Source: Leeuwenhoekiella aestuarii
Lineage (GTDB): Bacteria > Bacteroidota > Bacteroidia > Flavobacteriales > Flavobacteriaceae
Length of the DNA stretch: 64,000 nucleotides
NCBI RefSeq assembly: GCF_004104055.1
Contig: NZ_QOVJ01000004.1
Span: forward strand, 1-64,000
Reading direction: 5' to 3'
Numbering within the stretch: the stretch's first letter is position 1; every line of letters begins with the position of its first letter. A program made the position numbers and the translations under genes. Below are positions 17,347 to 24,603 of this stretch, piece after piece. The notes beneath the pieces were generated by a model that saw nothing but the letters and a program-made list of their open reading frames with translations, was not told the DNA's origin and ran no database searches.

Positions 17347-17378
17347 ATTACTTGTATAAAATTGAACCCTTAATTGTT

Positions 17379-18329
17379 ATGAATACAATTCCCTGTGTAA
17401 ATCTTTCAGATTTTTTAAGTGAAGACCCGGCACAAAAGCAAAAGTTTGTTGATGAAATAGGCAAAGCCTACGAAGAAATAGGTTTTGTATCGCTAAAAAA
17501 TCATTTTCTGGATGATGCTCTAGTTGACAATTTATATACAGAAGTAAAAGCTTTTTTTGACCTTACTGAAGATGTTAAACAAGGTTATGAGATAGAAGGC
17601 CTGGGCGGTCAGCGCGGTTATATTTCATTTGGAAAAGAACACGCAAAAGGAAAAAAAGAAGGGGACTTAAAAGAGTTTTGGCATTTTGGCCAAGAACCTG
17701 ATGCTAATGCAAACTTAATTGAAGAGTATCCTGAAAATGTTCAGGTTAAAGAGCTGAAGGATTTCAACTCAACAGGTATGGAAGCTTATAAAATGCTCGA
17801 AAAGACCGGTATTTATGTTTTAAGAGCCTTGTCTTTATATTTAGGCCTTGACGAATTTTACTTTGACAAATGGGCCAGAAACGGGAATAGTATTCTACGT
17901 CCTATTCATTACCCGCCAATTACTGAAGAGCCTAAAGGCGCAGTGCGTGCGGGTGCTCACGGCGACATCAATCTGATTACGCTTCTTATGGGTGCTTCAG
18001 CCGGAGGCTTACAAGTTTTACGTAACGACGGTGAGTGGATTGATGCTATACCCAATGAAGACGAACTCGTAATAAACGTTGGCGATATGTTAGAGCGCCA
18101 CACCAATAATAAACTAAGATCAACCATTCATCGTGTTGTGAATCCTCCTAAAGAACAGTGGGATACTCCTCGATATTCTATTCCTTTCTTTATGCATCCG
18201 CGCAGCGAGATGCCTCTCAATTGTCTGGAAGAATGTGTTGATGCTGATCATCCAAAAGCCTATCCTGATATTACTGCAGGAGATTTTTTACACCAACGAC
18301 TTGTTGAAATAGGCTTGATCAAAAAATAA
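17379..18329 (+). CDS. Isopenicillin N synthase-like 2-oxoglutarate/Fe(II) oxygenase
   Basis: A 316-residue member of the non-haem iron oxygenase family that includes isopenicillin N synthase and plant 2-oxoglutarate oxygenases. The N-terminal region 'IPCVNLSDFL...YEEIGFVSLKNH' is the DIOX_N domain. The jelly-roll core carries the iron ligands His194 and Asp196 in 'GAHGDINLITLL' and His251 in 'STIHRVVNP', and 'RYSIPFF' gives the Arg265/Ser267 pair that binds the 2-oxoacid. The substrate is unknown. A TATATTTG box at 17339-17346 supports the ATG at 17379 over an upstream in-frame start. It leads a run of closely packed plus-strand genes (SUI1, DUF1835, phosphorylase), four bases before the next one. 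Cytosolic. Confidence 0.9.
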   Translation: MNTIPCVNLSDFLSEDPAQKQKFVDEIGKAYEEIGFVSLKNHFLDDALVDNLYTEVKAFFDLTEDVKQGYEIEGLGGQRGYISFGKEHAKGKKEGDLKEFWHFGQEPDANANLIEEYPENVQVKELKDFNSTGMEAYKMLEKTGIYVLRALSLYLGLDEFYFDKWARNGNSILRPIHYPPITEEPKGAVRAGAHGDINLITLLMGASAGGLQVLRNDGEWIDAIPNEDELVINVGDMLERHTNNKLRSTIHRVVNPPKEQWDTPRYSIPFFMHPRSEMPLNCLEECVDADHPKAYPDITAGDFLHQRLVEIGLIKK

Positions 18330-18333
18330 TATA

Positions 18334-18666
18334 ATGGACTTACAAGACCAGTTAAAGAACCTTTTTCCAGACCATGAACCTGAGCCTTCAGACAATACAG
18401 AAGATCCTAACGATCTTGGTATTTGGATGCAAGAAGATCCTCTTATCTGTAAGTATGAAAAACGCAAAGGAAAACCAATCACAATTATTGAAGGGTATAC
18501 TGGCGCAGATTCAGACTTTAAAATTCTGTCTAAAGAACTCAAAAAAATGTTGGGCGTAGGAGGAAGTTTTAAAAAAGAAAAAATAATTATTCAAGGAGAT
18601 TACCGAGATAAAATAATGTCTTTTTTAAAAGATAAAGGCTTTAAAGTAAAGCGGGTAGGAGGATAA
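18334..18666 (+). CDS. yciH: SUI1/eIF1-like translation factor (YciH family)
   Basis: A 110-residue protein with a short variable acidic N-terminus ('FPDHEPEPSDNTEDPND') and a C-terminal SUI1 domain at about 45-110. The domain shows 'KRKGKPITIIEGYTGADS', 'LKILSKELKK'-like packing in 'DFKILSKELKKMLGVGGS', and 'IIIQGDYRDKIMSFLKDKGF', matching bacterial YciH. The fold is that of eukaryotic and archaeal initiation factor 1, which checks start-codon selection; the bacterial role is less settled. It lies four bases after the oxygenase gene and 15 before the DUF1835 gene, so it is probably co-transcribed. The family assignment is firm. Confidence 0.92.
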   Translation: MDLQDQLKNLFPDHEPEPSDNTEDPNDLGIWMQEDPLICKYEKRKGKPITIIEGYTGADSDFKILSKELKKMLGVGGSFKKEKIIIQGDYRDKIMSFLKDKGFKVKRVGG

Positions 18667-18681
18667 CTAAAACTCAAAATT

Positions 18682-19617
18682 ATGGGGAGTAATATGTTGC
18701 ACATTACAAATGGTGATAGCCTTACCAAGCGATTAGATTCTTTAGAACTAGATGGTGACCTTGTCATTTGGCGCGAAATGCTTTGTGAGGGTCCCACGCT
18801 AAAAGAGGTGGGTTCTCAAGCATTTATAGATGCACGTAAAACGTTCTTGAAAGACACTTATAATATTCCCGCAGCTGATTATGAAAACAAATTTGTTTCT
18901 GAGCTTAAGAAGCTTTCAGAGATAAATATGTATGACGAAGTTATACTTTGGTTTGAATTTGACTTATTTTGTCATATCAATATGCTTGCTGCAATAAGCT
19001 ACCTGATACAGCACAAAAACACAATGCCTATTTATATTGTTTGCAGCGGCTGGGTAAAAGGTGAAGCGCAGTTAAAAGGCCTTTCTGAACTTACAGATGA
19101 GCAACTTTTAACGCATTATGAGAAGAAAATTCAGCTTGCACCAGAAGATCTCAAAATTGCGCATCACATCTGGCAATTGTATTGTGATGAAAAACCGATT
19201 GAACTTAAAGCCGAAATCAAAAACAGTTCAAATTTTAAATATCTTTCGAGCTGTATCCGTGCACATATTGAGCGTTTTCCCAATAAAGACACCGGCCTTA
19301 ACAGCCTGGAAACAAATATTTTAAAGCTTATTGATTTATATGACATAAACTCTGTTAAACAATTGTGTGGTTATGCTTTGAACTATCAGGGTTATTATGG
19401 GTACGGTGATTTACAATTTAACCGTATGATCAAAGCGCTTAAACCATTTTTTAGGATGAAAGATGGCCAACTTATTCTCAATACAAAAGGCAAAAATGTG
19501 CTTGATGGTTCTGAAAACTACTATGACACGTTAAAAGATAATTCTTCTTACGGCGGCACGCATAAATATTCTTTTTTATACAACCCTGCGAGTCATGAAC
19601 TTATTAAACACAGCTAA
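18682..19617 (+). CDS. DUF1835 domain-containing protein
   Basis: A 311-residue cytosolic protein of the DUF1835 family. The N-terminal domain (about 5-130) carries the family signature 'MLHITNGDSLTKRL', 'LVIWREMLCEGP' and 'EVILWFEFDLFCHINMLA', and the C-terminal helical part (about 165-300) is the DUF3658-like tail. The enzymatic role is not known; the 'LWFEFDLFCHINM' segment contains conserved-looking acidic, Cys and His residues. A second ATG four codons in (18694) begins exactly at the family motif and may be the true start. Its TAA directly abuts the ATG of the nucleoside phosphorylase (TAAATG), so the two are very likely translated together. Confidence 0.85.
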   Translation: MGSNMLHITNGDSLTKRLDSLELDGDLVIWREMLCEGPTLKEVGSQAFIDARKTFLKDTYNIPAADYENKFVSELKKLSEINMYDEVILWFEFDLFCHINMLAAISYLIQHKNTMPIYIVCSGWVKGEAQLKGLSELTDEQLLTHYEKKIQLAPEDLKIAHHIWQLYCDEKPIELKAEIKNSSNFKYLSSCIRAHIERFPNKDTGLNSLETNILKLIDLYDINSVKQLCGYALNYQGYYGYGDLQFNRMIKALKPFFRMKDGQLILNTKGKNVLDGSENYYDTLKDNSSYGGTHKYSFLYNPASHELIKHS

Positions 19618-20490
19618 ATGACGCTGGCACCCTCTGAACTTATTCTTAATGAAGATGGAAGCATTTACCACCTCCATCTATTGCCAGAACATATTGCTGA
19701 AACTATCATTACAGTAGGTGATCCTGACCGGGTTGAGACCGTGACAAAACATTTTGACACTATTGAATTTTCAACTCAAAAAAGAGAATTTAAAACACAA
19801 ACCGGTTCCTATAAAGGGAAACGTCTTAGCGTAATTTCTACCGGAATCGGCACCGATAATATCGACATCGTTCTCAACGAATTAGATGCTTTGGTTAACA
19901 TTGATTTTGAAACCCGAAGCATAAAAAAAGATTTGAAAACGCTCAATATAATCAGGTTGGGCACAAGCGGTTCTATTCAGCAAGATATTCCTGTTGACTC
20001 TGTCTTAATCAGTAAAAAAGCACTGGGCTTTGACGCATTGCTCCATTTCTACGAAAATGAATCACATAGAGATCGTGCTTTTGAAAACGCGTTTGTAAAG
20101 CATGCAAACTGGAGTTTAGAAAAGAGTAAACCCTACTGTATTTTAGCTAATCAGGACTTGTTTAATCATTTTAAGGAAGACAATATTTATTCTGGAATAA
20201 CTGCTACTAATATAGGTTTTTACGGTCCGCAGGGTAGAAAATTACGCCTCAATACTCAAGATCCGCAAATGAATAAAAGACTGGAAAGCTTTTCATATTC
20301 GGGTGAATCTATAACAAATCTCGAGATGGAAACTTCAGGGATTTATGGTTTGAGCCTACTCTTAGGGCATCGTGCACTTTCTATTAATGCTATTCTTGCA
20401 AATCGTACAAAAGAAACCTTCAGTAGCCAACCTTCAAAAATTGTTGAAGACATGATTGTGTGGGCGCTAGATCGCATTGCCTTACTCTAA
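19618..20490 (+). CDS. Nucleoside phosphorylase (uridine phosphorylase family)
   Basis: A 290-residue enzyme of the nucleoside phosphorylase (PNP_UDP_1) family, which splits a nucleoside with phosphate to a base and ribose-1-phosphate. 'TVGDPDRVE' near the N-terminus forms the phosphate-binding loop, 'VISTGIGTDNIDIVLNEL' and 'IRLGTSGSIQ' line the active site, and 'ETSGIYGLSLLLGH' holds the ribose-binding Met/Glu region ('NLEMETSG'). Uridine is the most likely substrate, but purine nucleosides cannot be excluded. The gene starts directly after the DUF1835 stop and ends 70 bases before polyphosphate kinase, which has its own promoter. Cytosolic. Confidence 0.87.
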   Translation: MTLAPSELILNEDGSIYHLHLLPEHIAETIITVGDPDRVETVTKHFDTIEFSTQKREFKTQTGSYKGKRLSVISTGIGTDNIDIVLNELDALVNIDFETRSIKKDLKTLNIIRLGTSGSIQQDIPVDSVLISKKALGFDALLHFYENESHRDRAFENAFVKHANWSLEKSKPYCILANQDLFNHFKEDNIYSGITATNIGFYGPQGRKLRLNTQDPQMNKRLESFSYSGESITNLEMETSGIYGLSLLLGHRALSINAILANRTKETFSSQPSKIVEDMIVWALDRIALL

Positions 20491-20534
20491 TCTTCTTTTA
20501 ACAAAAGCTTAATTCAGACCGTTAAAGCCTTTCG

Positions 20535-20542
20535 TATTTTTG
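20535..20542 (+). promoter_or_regulatory. TATTTTTG promoter -7 element before ppk1
   Basis: Matches TAnnTTTG. It overlaps an in-frame TTG at 20540, so that codon cannot be the start of a transcript made here; the ATG at 20561 fits. The -33 box is weak. Confidence 0.5.
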
Positions 20543-20560
20543 GAAAAACCTAAACTATCT

Positions 20561-22612
20561 ATGGAAACAGACTCGGCTGAGAATTTAAAACACAGGGATT
20601 TAAACTGGCTTAGCTTTAACGCCCGTGTTTTACAAGAAGCGCAAGATAAAGAGCACAATCCTCTTTATGAGCGTATGAAGTTTTTAGCCATATATTCTTC
20701 TAATTTAGATGAGTATTTTCGTGTTCGCGTAAGTCAGCTCAGACAGATGAAACGGGTAGAAAAAAGCATCCGTAAAAAGTTAGCACTTAGACCTAATAAA
20801 ACTGTCAAAGAGATTCTTGCTATTGTAAAAGAACAGCAAGAAGAGTTCGGTAGAATTTACAATGAAGAGATTATACCAGAACTGGCTGAAAATAATATTG
20901 TTTTAGTTCCCTCTGAAAAATATACCAACATTCAGGCGCAATTGGCTAATATTTGGTTTATCGCTCATATTAAAAATGATCTTGAAACAATAATTATTGA
21001 TCCTTCCAAAGACAAAGAAATTTTCCTTGAAAATCAGGTGCTGTATTTCTGTGTCACATTCACAAATTCTAAGAAATTAGGTTTTGTAAAAATACCTACA
21101 GATACTAACGAACGCTTTGTGGATCTTGGTAAAGTAAAGGAAACGCATAATATCACTTTTCTAGACGATATTATTCGGTATGAAATCAATAATATTTTCA
21201 ATTCTGAAACCATAGAAGGAGTTTATGAGATCAAACTATCTCGTGATGCTGAGTTATATATTGATGATGAGCTAGATGGAATTCTCGCAGAACGTATATA
21301 CAAATCTTTAGAACAACGCCAGGAAGGGCAACCTACCCGTCTGCTTTACGATGCTTCTATGCCAAAACCTGCTGCAAAGCGTTTGCGAAAATTACTGAAT
21401 CTGGGAAAAATAGATATGATGCCCGGAGGAAGATATCATAATTTTAATGACTTTTTTAAATTTCCTGATCCTACTGAAAATGCAGCATTGCATTATGATA
21501 AAAAGCCTTTTATCAAACATCGGGAACTTGAAAAATCAACAAACTTTTTTAAAACTATTCAGAAGAAAGATCAGTTGGTGCACTTTCCTTTTATGTCTTT
21601 CAATTATGTTGAGCAATTTGTTGAGCAAGCAGCAGATGACGCTGCAGTAACTCACATAAAAATTTCTTTATACCGCGTCGCAGATGAGTCTGTTTTGACT
21701 ACATCACTTTTAAAAGCGATAGAAAATGGAAAGCAAGTCACCATTTTCATTGAAGCTAAAGCTCGTTTTGACGAAGAAAATAATATCAGCTGGGGTCGAA
21801 AATTTGAAAAGAAAGGTGCGTGTGTTATTTACAGTTATCCTCGTATAAAAGTGCACTCAAAAATTTTGATGGTCATACGTGAAGAAGAAGAAAAATCACG
21901 ACGCTACGCTTATATAGGCACAGGAAATTTTAATGGCGAAACCTCTAAAATATATTGCGATCACGGATTATTTACCGCTCATAAAAAGATCACAAAAGAA
22001 CTTGAACGTGTATTTAAAGTTTTAGAAGGTGAACTCATTATACCGCGAAATAAACATTTATTGATCTCCCCATTCACAACCAGAAGAACTTTTGAGAAAC
22101 TCATTCATAATGAAATCGAAGCTGCTCAAGCTGGTAAAAAAGCGCAGATCATTGCCAAAATGAACAGTCTTGAAGATCCAGACATGATTCAGTTGTTGTA
22201 CAAAGCCAGTCAGGCAGGTGTTAAAATTCGTATGATTGTTCGTGGTTTTACAAGTTTAATTCCCGGTGTAAAAGGTCTCAGTGAGAATATTTATATGACT
22301 TCAATAGTAGATAGGTATCTCGAGCATGGTCGTATCTATTTATTTTATAATAATGGTGATGAGCAAATGTATATGGGCTCTGCAGACTGGATGACTCGTA
22401 ATTTAGATCGGCGTATTGAGGTACTTACACCTATTTATGATCAAGATCTATTTTCTGAATTAGAGGATATTTTAGAAATACAATTATCAGACAATACCAA
22501 AGCACGCATACTAGATGAGGCTGAAACCAATGCATATATCTCAAGAGAACAAAATGAAAAAGCTATTCGCTCACAGTATGCTATTTATGACTATTTAAAA
22601 TCTAAAAATTAA
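20561..22612 (+). CDS. ppk1: Polyphosphate kinase 1
   Basis: A 683-residue enzyme that makes inorganic polyphosphate from ATP. The four parts of PPK1 are visible: N-terminal helical domain with 'HRDLNWLSFNARVLQEA', the head domain, and two phospholipase-D-like C domains. The autophosphorylated histidine is at about residue 432 in 'YPRIKVHSKILMV', and 'IGTGNFNGETSKIYCDHGL' follows. The C-terminus 'GSADWMTRNLDRRIEVLTP' is also canonical. The ATG at 20561 is preferred to the upstream TTG at 20540 because a TATTTTTG promoter box overlaps the latter. Length agrees with the family. It is followed three bases later by an orphan substrate-binding-type protein. Confidence 0.95.
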   Translation: METDSAENLKHRDLNWLSFNARVLQEAQDKEHNPLYERMKFLAIYSSNLDEYFRVRVSQLRQMKRVEKSIRKKLALRPNKTVKEILAIVKEQQEEFGRIYNEEIIPELAENNIVLVPSEKYTNIQAQLANIWFIAHIKNDLETIIIDPSKDKEIFLENQVLYFCVTFTNSKKLGFVKIPTDTNERFVDLGKVKETHNITFLDDIIRYEINNIFNSETIEGVYEIKLSRDAELYIDDELDGILAERIYKSLEQRQEGQPTRLLYDASMPKPAAKRLRKLLNLGKIDMMPGGRYHNFNDFFKFPDPTENAALHYDKKPFIKHRELEKSTNFFKTIQKKDQLVHFPFMSFNYVEQFVEQAADDAAVTHIKISLYRVADESVLTTSLLKAIENGKQVTIFIEAKARFDEENNISWGRKFEKKGACVIYSYPRIKVHSKILMVIREEEEKSRRYAYIGTGNFNGETSKIYCDHGLFTAHKKITKELERVFKVLEGELIIPRNKHLLISPFTTRRTFEKLIHNEIEAAQAGKKAQIIAKMNSLEDPDMIQLLYKASQAGVKIRMIVRGFTSLIPGVKGLSENIYMTSIVDRYLEHGRIYLFYNNGDEQMYMGSADWMTRNLDRRIEVLTPIYDQDLFSELEDILEIQLSDNTKARILDEAETNAYISREQNEKAIRSQYAIYDYLKSKN

Positions 22613-22615
22613 CGT

Positions 22616-23437
22616 ATGACCACATTAAGAATAGGCGGAGTGCCAGAACATTTTAATCTACCTATACATTTGTGTATGGAAGAAGGTCTTTTTGCTGAAG
22701 CTGATATTCACGTAGAATGGGTAGACTTTCCCGGTGGTACAGGTGCTATGAATGCTGCCTTACGTAACGATGAAATTGATCTTGCAGTAATCTTAACGGA
22801 GGGGATCATTAAAGATATCGACAACGGTAACCCCTCTAGTATAGTACAAAACTACGTTTCAAGTCCGTTAATTTGGGGAGTTCACGTTGCTCAAAAAAGT
22901 GATTTTAAAACTATTGAAGATTTAGAAAACACAAGACCTGCTATTAGCCGCTATGGCTCAGGAAGTCACACAATGGCTTATATACAAGCTGAACAATTAG
23001 GTTGGGATACTTCTACTATAGAATGTATCGTAGTAAATAATATAAATACCGCAGTTGAAGCACTCACGGCTGGAGAAGCAGATTATTTTATGTGGGAACA
23101 TTTTACAACCAAGCCGTTAGTCGATAAAAAAATCTTTAAACGTGTAAGTGATTTCCCCACACCGTGGTCAAGTTTTGTTATCGCAGCAACCGACAAATAC
23201 AAGGCGAATAACGCTACAACTATTAATAAATTTCTCGAAGTATTAAATAGAAAAACAAAAGACTTTAAGCTTCTTAAAGGCATTGAACACTTACTTTCTG
23301 AGAGATATGACCAAAAGTTAGAAGACATTAAAAAGTGGTTATCATTAACTACCTGGTCACAAGAACAATTACCTCAGGAAGAAATTAATCTGGTCAAAAA
23401 ATACCTTTCTAAACTCAAATCTATCGATAAAGAGTAA
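22616..23437 (+). CDS. Leaderless substrate-binding-type (PBP type 2) protein
   Basis: A 273-residue protein with the fold signs of NMT1/SsuA-type periplasmic binding proteins: 'LRIGGVPEHFNLPIHLCMEEGLF', 'VDFPGGTGAMNAALRNDEIDLAVILTEG', 'RPAISRYGSGSHTMAYIQAE' and 'ALTAGEADYFMWEHFTTKPLV' (quoted in parts). It has no signal peptide and no lipobox, and no ABC permease or ATPase is nearby, so it should work in the cytosol. A fungal cytosolic family of this kind (Candida Ca3427, from memory) is the closest analogue I know. Possible roles are a small-molecule sensor or an enzyme like the THI5 pyrimidine synthases, but the catalytic His/Cys pattern of THI5 is not evident. It sits three bases after ppk1, so co-transcription is likely. 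Function unknown. Confidence 0.75.
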   Translation: MTTLRIGGVPEHFNLPIHLCMEEGLFAEADIHVEWVDFPGGTGAMNAALRNDEIDLAVILTEGIIKDIDNGNPSSIVQNYVSSPLIWGVHVAQKSDFKTIEDLENTRPAISRYGSGSHTMAYIQAEQLGWDTSTIECIVVNNINTAVEALTAGEADYFMWEHFTTKPLVDKKIFKRVSDFPTPWSSFVIAATDKYKANNATTINKFLEVLNRKTKDFKLLKGIEHLLSERYDQKLEDIKKWLSLTTWSQEQLPQEEINLVKKYLSKLKSIDKE

Positions 23438-23556
23438 TATGCTAATTTTTCTTTAACTCACATTTAATGAAAGTTTTACAATTAATTTAGCACTAATTGC
23501 AAAAAAAAAGTTCAATTTTACACCCGAATTAATTAAGCAATCAAATTTATTGAACA

Positions 23557-23718
23557 ATGGTTACATTTTTTAGTATTTTGGGCGTCTTGTTACTCATTAA
23601 TTTTTTGTTATTTAAATTTAGTGTTGCAGGTGGACCCGTGATTGAGAAATCACAAAAGCATGTAACCCCTAAACAATCAACCTTGACTCGACAAATGGCT
23701 TTTAATAAAGCTTCTTAA
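23557..23718 (+). CDS. Small single-pass membrane protein (53 aa)
   Basis: I read a 53-residue frame starting MVTFFSILGVLLLINFLLFK, then FSVAGGPVIEKSQKHVTPKQ and ending STLTRQMAFNKAS. One N-terminal membrane helix (residues 3-22) is followed by a short basic tail. It is preceded by 119 bases of non-coding DNA after the binding-protein gene and followed 23 bases later by a strong terminator, which supports it as a real gene. I do not recognise a named family. In this group such peptides are common but unstudied. Confidence 0.65.
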   Translation: MVTFFSILGVLLLINFLLFKFSVAGGPVIEKSQKHVTPKQSTLTRQMAFNKAS

Positions 23719-23741
23719 GTCGACCTCAAATCAAACCTAAC

Positions 23742-23778
23742 AAAAAGCGATTCTACCCCTAAAGTAGAATCGCTTTTT
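23742..23778. terminator. Bidirectional terminator between the 53-aa gene and ung
   Basis: Long stem AAAAAGCGATTCTAC (23742-23756) with GTAGAATCGCTTTTT (23764-23778). A and T runs on both sides let it serve the plus-strand small gene and the convergent ung. Confidence 0.88.
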
Positions 23779-23779
23779 A

Positions 23780-24445
23780 TTACCATTCAATTTTTACATT
23801 GCCTGAGTTTTCTAAATAGCTATTTGCTGTACTAAAATGCCTATTTCCAAACCAGTACCCTCTATTTGCACTTAAAGGAGAAGGATGCCCACTGGTTAAA
23901 ATGAGATGCTTAGAAGCATCTATTTTTTTTATTTTCTTCTTAGCATAACCACCCCAAAGCATAAAGACAACTCCTTCTCGCTTTTCAGAAATCAACTCTA
24001 TAACACGATCTGTAAAAGTCTCCCAACCTTTGCCTTGATGTGAACCCGCTTGATGTGCTCTTACAGTCAAAGTTGCATTAAGCAATAAAACACCTTGCTT
24101 TGACCAATGCTCTAAGTTACCAGAATCTGGATCAGGCTTCTTTAGGTCTGCTTCTATTTCTTTAAAAATATTAATCAAAGAAGGTGGCACAGCCATTCCT
24201 TCAGGTACCGAAAAGCATAAACCGTGAGCCTGCCCTGAGCCGTGATATGGGTCCTGTCCTAAGATCACCACTTTTACATCATTAAAAGAGCAAAGATCAA
24301 AGGCTTTGAAAATATCTTTTCCTTTGGGGTAACAGGTAAAAGTAGCATACTCTTTCTTTACAAATTCTATTAGTGATTTGAAGTAAGGTTTCTCAAATTC
24401 TTCGGCTAATACAGCTTTCCAGCTGGGGTCTATGTCAACGTTCAT
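23780..24445 (-). CDS. ung: Uracil-DNA glycosylase
   Basis: A 221-residue family 1 uracil-DNA glycosylase that removes uracil from DNA. The water-activating loop is 'VVILGQDPYHGSGQAHGLC' with Asp65, the uracil-binding region 'GVLLLNATLTVRAHQAGSH' holds the Asn, and the DNA-intercalation loop is 'GHPSPLSANRGYWFG' with His187 and the leucine that pushes the base out. Length and motifs are complete. It is a single gene on the minus strand, with its 3' end at a shared terminator and a divergent mutS2 upstream. Confidence 0.97.
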   Translation of the reverse strand: MNVDIDPSWKAVLAEEFEKPYFKSLIEFVKKEYATFTCYPKGKDIFKAFDLCSFNDVKVVILGQDPYHGSGQAHGLCFSVPEGMAVPPSLINIFKEIEADLKKPDPDSGNLEHWSKQGVLLLNATLTVRAHQAGSHQGKGWETFTDRVIELISEKREGVVFMLWGGYAKKKIKKIDASKHLILTSGHPSPLSANRGYWFGNRHFSTANSYLENSGNVKIEW

Positions 24446-24603
24446 GAATGTCTTAAATTTGCTTTCCTGTTCAAAAATGGAAAACTATTATAGAGATCAA
24501 AATAGTATTTTGTATACTATTATTTTAATTTCTCATCTAAAATTTTACAAATCAATTTTAAACTAAAGAACCTTAGTTTCAGCCTTAAAATAGGCAACCT
24601 AAT

